DNA from: Apodospora peruviana
Taxonomy: Eukaryota; Ascomycota; Sordariomycetes; Sordariales; Lasiosphaeriaceae
Assembly (NCBI GenBank): GCA_033439685.1
Contig: JAUEDM010000002.1
Coordinates: 1,922,001 to 1,986,000, forward strand
DNA: 64,000 nt
Direction of reading: 5' to 3'
Below, one piece after another: positions 44,813-55,489 of the stretch. Position numbers and translations under genes: made by a program. The notes under the pieces are model-generated. The model searched no databases and was not told where the DNA came from. It saw only the letters and a program-made list of their open reading frames with translations. The first letter of the stretch is position 1. Each line of letters begins with the position of its first letter.

Positions 44813-46096
44813 CTATTCATAAACGAGAACAACACCGGTGTCCAAGGCACGTCTGAACAAATCAGCAAACGCAGTCGTACTCCTACAATCGCTCTCCGCT
44901 CGCTTCTCCAACGCTTTCGGCAGCCATTCCTGTATCTTTTTAATCCTGTTTTCATTCTGTCGACAAAAGAAGTTAGCAAGACTTCATCAGGAAGAACAAA
45001 AACGCACCGAAGGATGTGTACTGATCCACTCAGGAGGCTGATCCCCCCCAGCCTGATCCATCCTCGCCCAGAAGCGGACCGCCTCCGACGGGTCGTAGCA
45101 CGCTTCAGCCATCATCATCAACCCAATATAGTCCGCCTCGGTCTCCTGCCGTCTGCTCATCGGGTTATCGAACGCCACCGCCAAAAACCGACTCCCCAAA
45201 TAATGCGCCAGCAGCGGCCCCAACCCAATACCACCAGCAATAAGCATAACGCTATATAGCAAGATATTCGTCCCGATCGAACTCGACAGCCTCTCGCCGA
45301 CATGATCGGCAACATTATGCGCAATCTCGTGGCCAAGAACCGCCGCCAGGGCGCTGTCGCTCCGCGCGATATTCAGAATCCCGCTAAACACAAACACCTT
45401 GCCGCCGGGAATCACCAGGGCATTAGCGGTCTGCGGCGCATCGACGACGTAAATCTCCCATTCCTCGTCCGTCATGCCTGAGAAGGGGATAAGTTTCTTC
45501 ATGACGCGCTTCACTCGCACCGTTCTGGGGTCCCAGTCCGACAGGACGTGCGTGCCGGCGCGCTCGAGCTCGTACAGCATCATCTTGTACTGCATGTCGC
45601 CCATGCTGCGCACGGTGGCGCGGCTGTAGACGTTGAACCGCGTCCGGCCCGACACCGGGACGGTCTCGAGGTTGCTGAAGTAGAAGATGAAGGCGCCTGC
45701 CACGGCGAGGACCGCGATCGTGTGGGTTCTGGGAGACCTGGCTACGCGGCCAAGCGAGGTTGTCGTGAGGAGGGGTTGCGCGTCGCGGAGGCGGGAGCCG
45801 TCGGGGTCGTATTGTGAAGGGCGGAAGTGGTAGGTCCGTCGCTGCTGCTGCTGCTGCTGATTTGGTGGTCGTTGTGAATTCTGCGAACGGCGCCATTGCC
45901 ATTGCCATTGCGACTGGCGGGGGAAGGTATTTTGTGGTGGGACTCGGAGTGATTGTTTGGGAGAGGCGGCGGCGTCGGAGCGAACGGAACGCGGGGACGC
46001 AAGCGTTCTTCTAGCTATGGCTGGTTGAAGAAGCCTCTTTGTTGCGCCGGCCCTCGGCCCCGTCAGCCGTGGGAGTAATAACTTGGACGACATCAT
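44813..46096 (-). CDS. OMA1: OMA1, mitochondrial inner-membrane metalloprotease
   Basis: A stress-activated zinc metallopeptidase (M48 family) of the inner membrane that processes misfolded proteins and, in animals, OPA1. Exons are 46096-45008 and 44956-44813 (intron 44957-45007, GTGCGT donor, GACAG acceptor, phase 0), giving 410 aa. The Arg/Ser/Gln-rich N-terminus up to about residue 90 is a presequence. One membrane helix lies at about 126-142. The zinc site is HEIAH at 256-260, with the third ligand Glu320 in RRQETEADYIGL. The conserved THPSNENRI junction is created by splicing, and the tail continues IQEWLPKALEKRAESDC. Without the intron the frame stops a few residues after THPS. It is convergent with the GTPase. 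Confidence 0.94.
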
Positions 46097-46840
46097 GACT
46101 GGGGGTTAGTTGCCAATTCGATGAAGTCGAGAAGGTGAGGTAGCTGTCTCGTGGTCAACAAGCTGCGGGGGTGTCGAGGTACAGTGTTGGTAGTGGGGTG
46201 CAGTCAGCCGGTATGATCAACATTCAATGGTTAACGCAGCCCAGCCGTCGTGTGGAACTGGCGTCCGCGATCCCGAGGCGCGGGGCGGATAACGGGGTCG
46301 TGAAAGGTTGTCAGAATAAGCAAGTGTGCTTTTGAGTTTCTTTGTCGTTGACGAGAGGCCGGCGCGCCAGACCGACACGATAAGGCTCGCATGACGTACA
46401 GTTAGTTGATTGGCGTCTTGGCATTTACCCCTGAATTGCTCTGTGCCACTTCCATCACAAACCTAAAAGTCAACAAAGCAAAAGAAGGACAGATTAAGAA
46501 GCGAAATGTTTTATTGAAGAATTTGCAATCTTTAATATTTTGAAAAACTCCATTCGGAAGAAATCCTTCCTGTATAAAACATCCACAAGTTCGATCAAAA
46601 TCGAGATATAAACATCCAACAGTTATATACTACAACCTCACCCACCTACAAACGAGGAGTATTTGACAGGCTATATATATATATATATTATATATATCTC
46701 GATTATTTATACCTAGGTACTCAAAGAAGTAGAAACTCCAATCCAAAATTTTCGCAACCACAGCTCTCTATCCAAGTGGTGGTGCCCAACAAGTTCATTA
46801 TCCAAACCAGAAACAGAGATTTAGGTATCAATCATCCCCA
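46097..46840. other. Spacer between OMA1 promoter and GH16 3' end
   Basis: 744 bp. Contains a (TA)n tract at 46672-46697 and TACCTAGGTAC at 46710-46720. No gene. Confidence 0.55.
46672..46720. repeat. (TA)n tract and TACCTAGGTAC element
   Basis: A TA dinucleotide microsatellite at 46672-46697, followed after 12 bp by one copy of the dispersed palindromic motif. Both lie in the 3' flank of the GH16 gene. Confidence 0.75.
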
Positions 46841-49492
46841 TTAAAGGAAAAAGACAGCCGCCGCGGCCGCCGCCAGCACCAAACTAACTCCAGCCCCCCT
46901 CACGCCTCCACTCACAATGATGGGCGGCGTGCCAGCGACAGGATAGAGACCACCGGTCGAGTCCGGCTTGGGCACCGCCAACACAGTGGTGCTGTTGCTG
47001 GCGCCGCCGCGACTAGGGTAATACGGGGCGGGAACGGGAGCGGGAGCGGGAGCGCTATTGTAGCCGCTACCACCTCCGCCGCTCGGCTTGGTCGGCACGG
47101 GCTGCACATAGTGCGTGGTGGTCAAGAGCAGCGTCGTGGTGTCGGTCGTGTACGTGACCGCCGTGTCCGTGTCCTCAATCGGGCAGGTGGTGACGCCAAC
47201 GGGGACTACCTCGGTGGTGACCTGGCCGCAATTGGTCACGGTCGGCGCGCAGGACGTGATGGTGTAGGTCGTGGTCGCGTACACGGTCGAGGTGGTGTAC
47301 CCCTCTGGCAGAGCGGGAGTAGTCGTGGTGGTGGTGACAGGGCAGACAGTCGTCGAGTAGGGGATGACCGCGGTGGTCACGTATCCCTTGCTTGGACAGT
47401 TGGTCACGGTCGGTGGGCACGAAGTGACTATGTATGTCTTGGTCGTGTAGAGCGTCGATGTGGTGTAGCTGGTGGGCGCGTAGGTGGTGATGCTCGACGA
47501 GTCTGTGCAGGTGGTGGTGCTAGAGACGGGGACGGCCGAGGAGCTGGAGCTGGAGCCCGGCGCATACGAGCTAGTGCTGGAGCTCGAAACAGGGACATCG
47601 GAGGAGCTGGAGATTGGGGCGTGTGAGCTCGAGCTAGAAGTTGAGGCGTAGGAGGAGCTGGAGACGGGAGCCTCGGAGGAGCTGGCGCTCGGCACATACG
47701 AAGAGCTCGAGACGGAAGCCGAGGCATAAGAGCTGGAAGCAGATGCCGACAGGTAAGAGCTGGAGCTTGGGACGTAGTCGCTGTAAGAACTCCCAGGCTC
47801 GTCAGAGCACACATCCGAGGATTCGGGCATATCCGAGCTCACGACCGAAGAGCTGGGAACGTACGAGCTGACAACCGAGGTGCTGGAAGCAGACACCGAG
47901 ACGGAAGAGCTGGAAGCAGACGCGGAGACGTAAGAGCTGGAGCTGGGGATGTAGTCGCTGTAAGAGCTCTCGGGCTCATCGGAGCAAACGTCAGACGATT
48001 CCGGGATATCGGAGCTCACGACCGAAGAGCTGGGGACGTACGAGCTGACGACCGCCGAAGAGCTGACAACAGCCGACGAGCTGACTACGGAGCTAGAAGC
48101 GGCATAGGAGGAGCTGGAAGCGTACGAGCTAGAGCTGTATGAGGAGCTGCTCTGGGTGGAAGAGCTAGCAGCCGAAGAGCTCTCGACCGACGAGCTAGGG
48201 TCGTAGGAGCTGTACGAAGAGCTAGCAGCTGAGGAGCTAACGGCTGATGAACTAGAGGCGTAGGAGCTGTAGGCGGAGCTTGCAGCGGACGAGCTCTGCA
48301 CCGAGGAGGAGCTGACGACAGACGAGCTGGGAGCGTACGAGCTGTACGACGAGAAGCTAGCAACAGACGAGCTGTATGAGGAGCTTTGGACAACGGAGCT
48401 CGAGCTGAGAACGGCAGACGAGCTAGGGATGACCAACGAGCTCGAGACAGCCGACGAGCTAGACGAAACGATCTCCGACGACGACGAAGGCGTGGGTTCT
48501 GGGGTACCCAGCTGGTACACGTTGATGTACGAGATCTTCCAGAACACGTCCTTGAAGTCGTCGGGGTTCTTGTCGACGTAGTCGGCACAAACAGCCTCCC
48601 CGGTGCTCGTCGCGCATGTCTGGCCCCAGATGCCCGGGTTGCCAGCGGCATCGCCGCAAAAGGTAATGTCCATGACCAGGCGCATGTCGTGGAAGGCCGT
48701 CTTGATGGCGCAGCTGCTGTCGTCGACCGAGAAGTGAGGCTTGCCCCAGGTGGACGGGTCGGGTTTGCCCTCCACGATGTCGGCCGGCTCGCCGTTATGC
48801 GGCCAGCTCCACACACGAATCACGTCCTCCTGCCACTCGGTAGCGTAGACACCACCGGTTTCGCTCCCCCACTGCCCGTTATACTCACGCGCGCCGCAGC
48901 CCTGGTTGCTGAACTGGCCTAGAGCCTCGTTGTCGCAGTTTGATGTCTCCACGAAAGCGGAGAATTCGGTTTGATCGACCGTGCACACGCCCACCTCGTC
49001 CGGGTCGCCGGTGTGAAGGGTGATGAGGTTGGCCGTCGCGTGGTTCCACATCTCGTAGATGTCGACCTCGCCGCCCGCCGGCCAGTTGGGGCCGTACATC
49101 CAGAAGGCCGGCCAGGCACCGCAGGTGGGCTTGGGCAGGTGGGTGAACTTGGCGATGAAGAGGCCCGAGTTGTATCTGTTCTTGCTTTCGATCCTGACAC
49201 TGCTTCTTCCCAAACCCGTCCCGTTGGTGGCATGGTCGACACCGATGAATACCTCCTCGCCCTGGACGGCGGTCAGGCCTAGCCTCTTGGCCTCCGACGC
49301 GCTCTGGTAGTTGACGAAGCCGTGGGTCGGGTCGACTTCTCCGGTCTCGAAGTTGCTCACGAAGTAATCCCACTGGGAGAAGAAATTCTCGCTGTTGTAA
49401 GAGTCGGAAAGGAGATAGGACTCGGCAGCAGCACTGACACCGACGGCGCATGCCAACGCCGCCGCACCCAGCTTAGTGAAAGACGGAGCCAT
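46841..49492 (-). CDS. GPI-anchored GH16 endo-beta-1,3(4)-glucanase-like cell-wall enzyme
   Basis: An intronless 883-aa frame. A signal peptide covers residues 1-22. The GH16 domain (about 25-330) has the catalytic ExDxxE motif as E142-V-D144-I-Y-E147 (nucleophile, Asp, acid/base) and the flanking PAFWMYGPNWPAGG. The family cleaves or transfers beta-1,3- or mixed-linked glucans. From about 335 the chain is almost only Ser/Ala/Val/Tyr, a heavily O-glycosylated stalk, with a 59-residue duplication. Two Thr/Cys modules of the YTTSTxYxTxTYxxTSC type follow. The end, a Gly/Ser site followed by VSLVLAAAAAAVFFL, is a GPI-attachment signal. The protein is therefore expected at the plasma membrane or covalently in the wall. 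Confidence 0.9.
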   Translation of the reverse strand: MAPSFTKLGAAALACAVGVSAAAESYLLSDSYNSENFFSQWDYFVSNFETGEVDPTHGFVNYQSASEAKRLGLTAVQGEEVFIGVDHATNGTGLGRSSVRIESKNRYNSGLFIAKFTHLPKPTCGAWPAFWMYGPNWPAGGEVDIYEMWNHATANLITLHTGDPDEVGVCTVDQTEFSAFVETSNCDNEALGQFSNQGCGAREYNGQWGSETGGVYATEWQEDVIRVWSWPHNGEPADIVEGKPDPSTWGKPHFSVDDSSCAIKTAFHDMRLVMDITFCGDAAGNPGIWGQTCATSTGEAVCADYVDKNPDDFKDVFWKISYINVYQLGTPEPTPSSSSEIVSSSSSAVSSSLVIPSSSAVLSSSSVVQSSSYSSSVASFSSYSSYAPSSSVVSSSSVQSSSAASSAYSSYASSSSAVSSSAASSSYSSYDPSSSVESSSAASSSTQSSSSYSSSSYASSSSYAASSSVVSSSAVVSSSAVVSSYVPSSSVVSSDIPESSDVCSDEPESSYSDYIPSSSSYVSASASSSSVSVSASSTSVVSSYVPSSSVVSSDMPESSDVCSDEPGSSYSDYVPSSSSYLSASASSSYASASVSSSSYVPSASSSEAPVSSSSYASTSSSSSHAPISSSSDVPVSSSSTSSYAPGSSSSSSAVPVSSTTTCTDSSSITTYAPTSYTTSTLYTTKTYIVTSCPPTVTNCPSKGYVTTAVIPYSTTVCPVTTTTTTPALPEGYTTSTVYATTTYTITSCAPTVTNCGQVTTEVVPVGVTTCPIEDTDTAVTYTTDTTTLLLTTTHYVQPVPTKPSGGGGSGYNSAPAPAPVPAPYYPSRGGASNSTTVLAVPKPDSTGGLYPVAGTPPIIVSGGVRGAGVSLVLAAAAAAVFFL
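47740..48057 (-). repeat. Tandem 59-codon duplication in the Ser-rich stalk of the GH16 enzyme
   Basis: Two copies of a unit that reads SSYVPSSSVVSS, then PESSDVCSDEP, then SSYSDY. They are offset by 177 nt (GACGTAGTCGCTGTAAGA at 47771 against GATGTAGTCGCTGTAAGA at 47948). They differ by few substitutions, so the duplication is fairly recent or kept uniform. Confidence 0.8.
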
Positions 49493-52304
49493 TGTTATTA
49501 GTCAACAACAGCTTATTAAGAATAACGAATGACTGATGGTTTTGGTGTATACAACGAATGACTAGACGTGCGATACGTCAAAGGACGAGCAAAAAAGATG
49601 CTCTGGACTTGGCTTGAGTGAGCAGCATCAAGGGAAAGAGAAGCTGGAATCAAAATCTCGGCAAGATGGAGGGCAGCCGGTGGGTTTTAGTGTCCCGTCA
49701 CTACCACCGGCGGTATCTCCGTTGGGGGAGGTGGGAGGGAGATGTTTTCGGTCATCCATAGTACTAACCATTCTATGATGAGGAACCCGGGGGGGGGGGG
49801 GAAGAAGGTAACCGCTGGCGCCAGAGTCATCCGTGTAGCCGCATCGCGAGATTTCTTCCCTATTCCCAAGTTGGAATCAATATTGTACGAGTACAGAGTC
49901 CACTGGTGGGTAGTGGGTGGGAATAGGGCTGCTAAGCCGTGTTCCGTGTGAACTCTTACTCTGGATGCTGTAAATTGCACATTGTAGAACGGAGCCCGGC
50001 CATTGGTCAGGAGCATAATAGGGGTTCGATGGTGGTGTGGGAAGTGGAAACTGGGAACCGCTTCCACGAGATTTTCAGGGGTGGCACTGACCGCAGCCAC
50101 CCCCTCCACCATCTGAAATATCGTGACGGGTTCAACGGTTGTGGATGTGGAGGTGGAGGAGGGACACGCATGTCATCCGCTTGGCAACTTGGCAAAGAAC
50201 TAGGAAGTTGAATCTGGAATCATCACCTCTTCACAACCAGAACCAACCCCATCTCAGCTTCTAGTCCTTTGGTATGAATAGTCTCTCATCTTTAAATCCC
50301 CTCGCCTCCCTCTTCCACTCACAGGCTTTGCAAGAACACAAAGTAAGGGGGGAAATGCAAAGAAAACCCAAATGGTCCTCCTGCAGTTGATGCTGGTTGT
50401 ACCTTAACGGTGTTGGTGGGTGGGAGGGGGGGTGCCAATGCAAGGTACGGGTTTCGATGGAACCTGGGCAGGCGGCGGCGGCGGCGGCACAGTCGATGCA
50501 TCCATCGATGATTGGCCCCCGGTTCGTGCTTTGATGATTTAATTTGCGCTGAACCTTTCCAGCACTTTTCGTATTGCTGGCTGCTGCAGAGGTTGGTGTC
50601 GTCACTCTCAGAATTATCACCTCGACTCCTCTTTCTCTGTGCGCCGGGCCGCTTGCTTTGCTTGCTTGCTGACAGTAGGTATTTGACTGACGCCTCTGCT
50701 ACCGTGTTGGGGGCTGTTGAGAGACATCAGCATGTCGAGGTGGACTGAGTGAAGCCGCAGCCCGGAAAGACATTGAAGCCGAGCTTGATGAGAAGTCGGG
50801 TGAGCTTGTTAGGTCCAGTATCAAAATTTTGGGGCAAACAATATATCTTCAGCCTTGCAACCACCTCCGCCTCGTCGGTTCCGACACGACGGTTTTGATG
50901 ATCTGGAGGATAGTCAAAGATTATTGCCTAATCGAGGACGAGATGAGCCTAGTTTGTAATGGGGGTGATATGTGGGGGAACCCGTGGAGAAAAATAAAAA
51001 AAATAGGAATTGCTCCATGTCGTCCAAGGGGTCCCATCATGTTAGCGTAGGAGTGAATACCTTGACTAGGGGCGCAACAGTTGTTGAAGAAAGATGCCGA
51101 ATATCCGTCCTTACGGGAGTTGCGGACGGACCATCGGTATGTAAAAACAAAACGAAAATGAAAGGGCTACCCCTTTTAGGTACCTTATATCTTCTTCTGT
51201 AAGTCGATTACCTTAGTAATCCGAGATACGAGGTAGCTAAGCACTCTAAGGTATCCGTACTTCCACGTTCTCTTTCCAAGGTTGTTAGAACCGGGATGGA
51301 AAAACCATCTTGTCAATAGTGAGCATGTGCTGATTGTTATATGACTACTAGCAAGACTCGGTTGCTTCATCACTGCCCGGCATTACTCTCATTGTGCGGG
51401 CTGTGTCTTGATAATTCTAGCTTCGTATTTGCTCGTCGTGGCAGCTGTTCACTTTCTAGAGTCGATAAGCAGCCTCCAAACGGACGGATATCAAACCAGC
51501 CATGCCATGCCTCGTCAACCGCTTCAGCTGAGTCTCCGATTCAAGCCCGATGCCGGCCAGTCTCGATGACGCTAGAGATGGTTAATATATGATGAAGTGG
51601 TTTGAATTTGGCAAAGTGGAAGCATCCACCTCTTGGCCTGTTCCCCCCCTCAAACAGTCATCATAAAACCGTCGATTTCCGCATTTCTGGGTGGTTCAGG
51701 TCGAACCCCGTAGCCATCGTCTCCTGTCATTTCCAGTGATTTCTGGTTCAGAAGCGGGCCAAGATCCCCCCTCCTTCGGTATGCTACGACGGCGGTTCTC
51801 GAGGTGAGAGGAGAAGACGGAGCGCGGTTTTCGCCATGTATCGTGGCGTTGGTGCACCCCGGTTGAAAGGTCAGTCTCCTTCTCCTCACTCCTTCGCAGC
51901 TCGGTTGCAGGTTTGATAAAAATTGTCCATAGTGTCAAAGGACTATTTGTGTGCGACGATAAATGACCAGTGGTGAGAGAGCCAAGGCTATGGCAACCGC
52001 TAAAATGCGAATGCCACGGTCCACGGCGAGTCTATGGAAGATCCACACTCTCCAGTGCGGTATTTCACAACTGGTGAATTTGTCATCACCGGCGCCGGAG
52101 TGGATTGCACCCGCTGGACAATCGTACCGCCGGCGTATTTGATTTGTCCCAAATTTATGGTGTCCCGGGCGGGTATATACCGATCGGCCAGGGTCTGGCA
52201 CGTTCGGTTTAAGTAGTGGCCGTGTCGCCGCTTCGTCGAGTCAAATGATACGGCGCGGATCCAGATTAAATCGGGGGTCTTAATATCTCGCCGACGATGG
52301 CGTA
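49493..52304. other. Large spacer between GH16 gene and small membrane protein gene
   Basis: 2.8 kb. Contains a 13-nt G run at 49789-49801, GGT/GGA-rich stretches near 50130-50165 and TAGGTACCTTA at about 51177-51187. The GH16 promoter must lie in the first kilobase. No open frame with protein features was found. Confidence 0.5.
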
Positions 52305-53058
52305 TCAGTCAATGACGAACTGGCTCCTCTTCAGCCTCTGCTTGGCCAAACTCGCCCTCTGATAGCGTCTCCTGAAGCACCAGCCCACGACAGCCAGCGC
52401 AACGACGGATGGAATGCCAATAGCCACCCCTAAACCAATAGCCAGCGGCTTGTTCACACCAGATGTGTTGGTCTCTCCCTGGTAGTCGATCAATGTCGGG
52501 CGCTATGATGGGCCAGTGATGTCAGCTTTTGAAACCGGGCCTTGGACAGGCATGATAGCTAGGTAGGTGGGTAGGAGACGTACAGGAGGCGGTGACGAAT
52601 CGCCTTGGGAAGGCAGTTCTTGTATCCTAAAGAATGGCGACCTTGCCAGAACGGCCGACCCGTGGTCCATCAAGGTTGAGGGGTGTAGTTCGAGCTGGTA
52701 CAAGCCCGACTGGATCCAACGTAGCGGGTAAGGAATCCCAGTCCATAGAAACGTGTTTCCTGTGGCGCTGACTACCATCGATGGTTAGCTGAGACTGGTA
52801 ATAAACGGCGTTTTCGAAAGAGAATATACCGGTGATGTTCGCCTTGTATCCGGTCGCCTTGGTCCCATCTGCACTTTTGTCGATAAGCTGGGCGGTGATG
52901 TAGAGCGGATAGTAATGCGGTGCCACGGCATCCCAGGTCAAGCGCATGTCGGAACCACCAATGGCATAGTCAAACGAGCTGGTGAACTCTGCGGCAGACG
53001 ACCGGCATGAGATGCATACCGCCAACAGTAGGTTTCGCAACAAGCCCCAGAAGACCAT
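52305..53058 (-). CDS. Small secreted/type I membrane protein, unknown function
   Basis: Exons are 53058-52830, 52771-52584 and 52502-52305, with introns 52772-52829 and 52503-52583 (GTATAT and GTACGT donors, TAG acceptors), giving 204 aa in continuous frame. Residues 1-22 are a signal peptide. The lumenal part reads like one beta-sandwich domain: RLTWDAVAPHYYPLYITAQLID, an NITG glycosylation site at the first junction, and a second half with WTGIPYPLRWIQSGLYQLEL. A single helix near the C-terminus (AIGLGVAIGIPSVVALAVVG) is followed by a basic cytosolic tail, CFRRRYQRASLAKQRLKRS. The exon model is well supported by the coherent topology. The family was not recognised; surface or ER sensor-like roles are only guesses. 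Confidence 0.72.
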
Positions 53059-53834
53059 GATGATGAAAAAGGGAGGCTGTTTCGGCGATTCCACACTTCC
53101 CAGACAGACAGACCTGGGGGGGAGGGTCTCGATGGCGCTATATACTGACACGACGGAACGAACGAATCGGGCAAACCCCCAAGTATGGAACGTGGGATTG
53201 TTTTGACATGTTGGAATGCCGGTGGCAGTCGAAGCGGGACCCTTCACTCCCCGTTGGGTAAGTATGAAGAGGACCCTTCTGCCCATGCCGATGGCTCGGA
53301 GCCAGAGCCATCGTCGCTGTGCAGGGAGATGGCATATCAGATGGTGCAATGTCCATATTAAAATGGCCGGATGTAATGGAATCGTGGGATATTAGGATAA
53401 ATGGAGAGATAATATGAGGTAGCCAGGTTTATTAATTGCGGGCGGGCCACCACCCACCTGTGTCTTTTCGTCTCTCCAGCGTCCGCTTGACTGCGCATCT
53501 CGACTCTCGCCGAGGCATGGCCATTTATCCTGCGTCGACAAATTGGACCTGTCCATTCTGGATTTTTTCTTATTGATGTCGCATCTTTGAGAAAAGTGGT
53601 GGTCTGGTGGATGCCAATTGAAGTTCTGCGGGCCCCCTCACCCCGGGGGTCCGAGTCCGGGGTTGCGGAGAACCCTGGCAGCGATCGGCCCGGACCGAGC
53701 AACTGTTTCGTTCTGGCCTGTGATCACATCACGACATCAATTTCCCAATCCAGCCCCAGTCTTGGACAACCACACCTAACATCCAAAACATTCCAAAATC
53801 ATTAAGAAAGAAACCCCCATCCGGACCTACCTTA

Positions 53835-53979
53835 GTACCTAGGTACCAGGGAATTCTTCTCGTGGCTATCACCTTACCTCAGCTGCCTAGGTACCTTAGG
53901 CCGAGGCAAGCTTGTCATCTTCGTAAGCTACCAGGTAGGGACCCTAACCTAAGGTACCTACCTACCTACCTACCTGAGG
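53835..53979. repeat. Cluster of TACCTAGGTA-like palindromes and (CTAC)n
   Basis: GTACCTAGGTACC at 53835-53847, CCTAGGTACCTTAGG at 53886-53900 and a CCTAAGGTACC element running into tandem CTAC units at 53948-53979. All belong to the motif family found in many other spacers of this window. Confidence 0.8.
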
Positions 53980-55442
53980 TATATCAGCACAGCATCGCTC
54001 TTTTGTTTGCGGCTTGATGAAGCAGACCGTGACATGTCCCCCACCTTACCGCCACCAAGCCAACCACGGCGCTGAAGGCCATCTCGCCATCGTCACGTTT
54101 CCCGCCTTGCAGTCCTCTTGCCGGTGTCCAAACCGACCAAGAAATCAAGCCACTCCCTCGAACTCCTGATTTTTGGGTCTTGGCTAACATAGACTCGTCG
54201 GATCCCAATAAGCATGCATGCGTGCCCTAGAGTCGCTCGCTTGTTCCTACCTGGTCTGGACTGGTGGTTCGCTGGAGATAGGCTCAGAGAACATGGAGCT
54301 GATTCAGCGCCCATCTCAAACCCATCAAACCACGACACATGCCGGTCCTCAAAGGAAATGGTGGGGGTTCCGGGCACTGCCGCACCCTCTCGGCGGGTTA
54401 ACCAGTGCTCATGATCATGTTTCTCGACGCAGATGTCCCAGAGTATAAAGGGGGCCGGTGCTTGCCCCGTTCAGAGTTCAGAACACGGACATTCCACATC
54501 GGGCATCGTTTCAACCCCCATCGAAGCAGAAAATCAACCAACCCATCCCCCTTGAGTACCAATTCAGCCCTATATCCGGAACCTGATCTCGATTCGAACT
54601 TGTCCAAAGAAAAAAACATGTTGGCATCAGCTCCCGTCCGCTCCACAAGTCGGCTCCCCTCAGGACTCCGATGGTACGGGAAGAGAGGAGGAGAATTCAC
54701 CCAGACTCACCGCAAGCTCTCCCGACAGACTTCTGCCCGCCAGCTCCCTTTCTCGTCATGGCCTCCCTCGCCATCTCGTCTTACGGCCTCGGCCCACGCC
54801 CCAGGCTTGTAAAAACGACGTCTATCGTCGGGTCCACCGCCAGAGCCAGCAAGCATGGGATTCATTGGCCTGAGAAAGAGGAGGAAGCTGAAGAGATAGG
54901 AAAGAGATACGATGGTGCCGCACGACCCCAACCCAGACCAACCTTACTCCCAACCTTCCATCTACAGACCCGTTGAAGAGTGGGTTTCTACCGTTAAGTT
55001 GCCGTGAGACATATGGACGGGGTTGTTTCTAGACAAACCCTAAGCCGTCACTCTCGGACCTCCTGCTTTCTCGGCGGACGGTCAACATAGAGAAGGCGTG
55101 CTTTAAAGCCGGTCTGCATTCGTCGATTCTACGTCTGCATTTGTCGATTCTGCCGAAAGGATCATGCCTTCGAAAATCTCGTGCTGGCTCTAGGGTTTAG
55201 CACAGTCTTGCGCGTCCGCTACTGCTGCTGCTGTCTCTAGTACTACTGGCTCGGTGGTTATCTGGCGGGGGACCTTGACATACGTGGAGGAGGTAACAAT
55301 ATGTATTCTCCAATTATATCGGTCGGTCAGTCACCCTGGTGGTGAACTGTTGTGACACTATGGTCTGGACAATAACTTGTATCACAAAGCCATATCGGCT
55401 ATGCAGTATTTCTGGATGTTGCATTGTTAAAAGGTTCATTTG

Positions 55443-55489
55443 CTACCTAGGTACTTAGGTAGCTTCGTCTCTCTCTCTCTCTCTCTCTC
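55443..55489. repeat. CTACCTAGGTACTTAGGTAG palindrome followed by (CT)n
   Basis: A 20-nt near-palindrome at 55443-55462, directly next to a CT dinucleotide microsatellite at 55467-55489. Confidence 0.8.

Noticed and set aside
44758..44979. Apparent frameshift at the OMA1 C-terminus
   Set aside because: On re-reading, the spliced frame runs LEKRAESDC without interruption to a stop at 44813. The other frame is a shadow.
47111..47626. Gly/Arg-rich plus-strand frame opposite the GH16 stalk
   Set aside because: It is the antisense of the Ser/Thr-rich repeats, and the composition is fully explained by the opposite strand.
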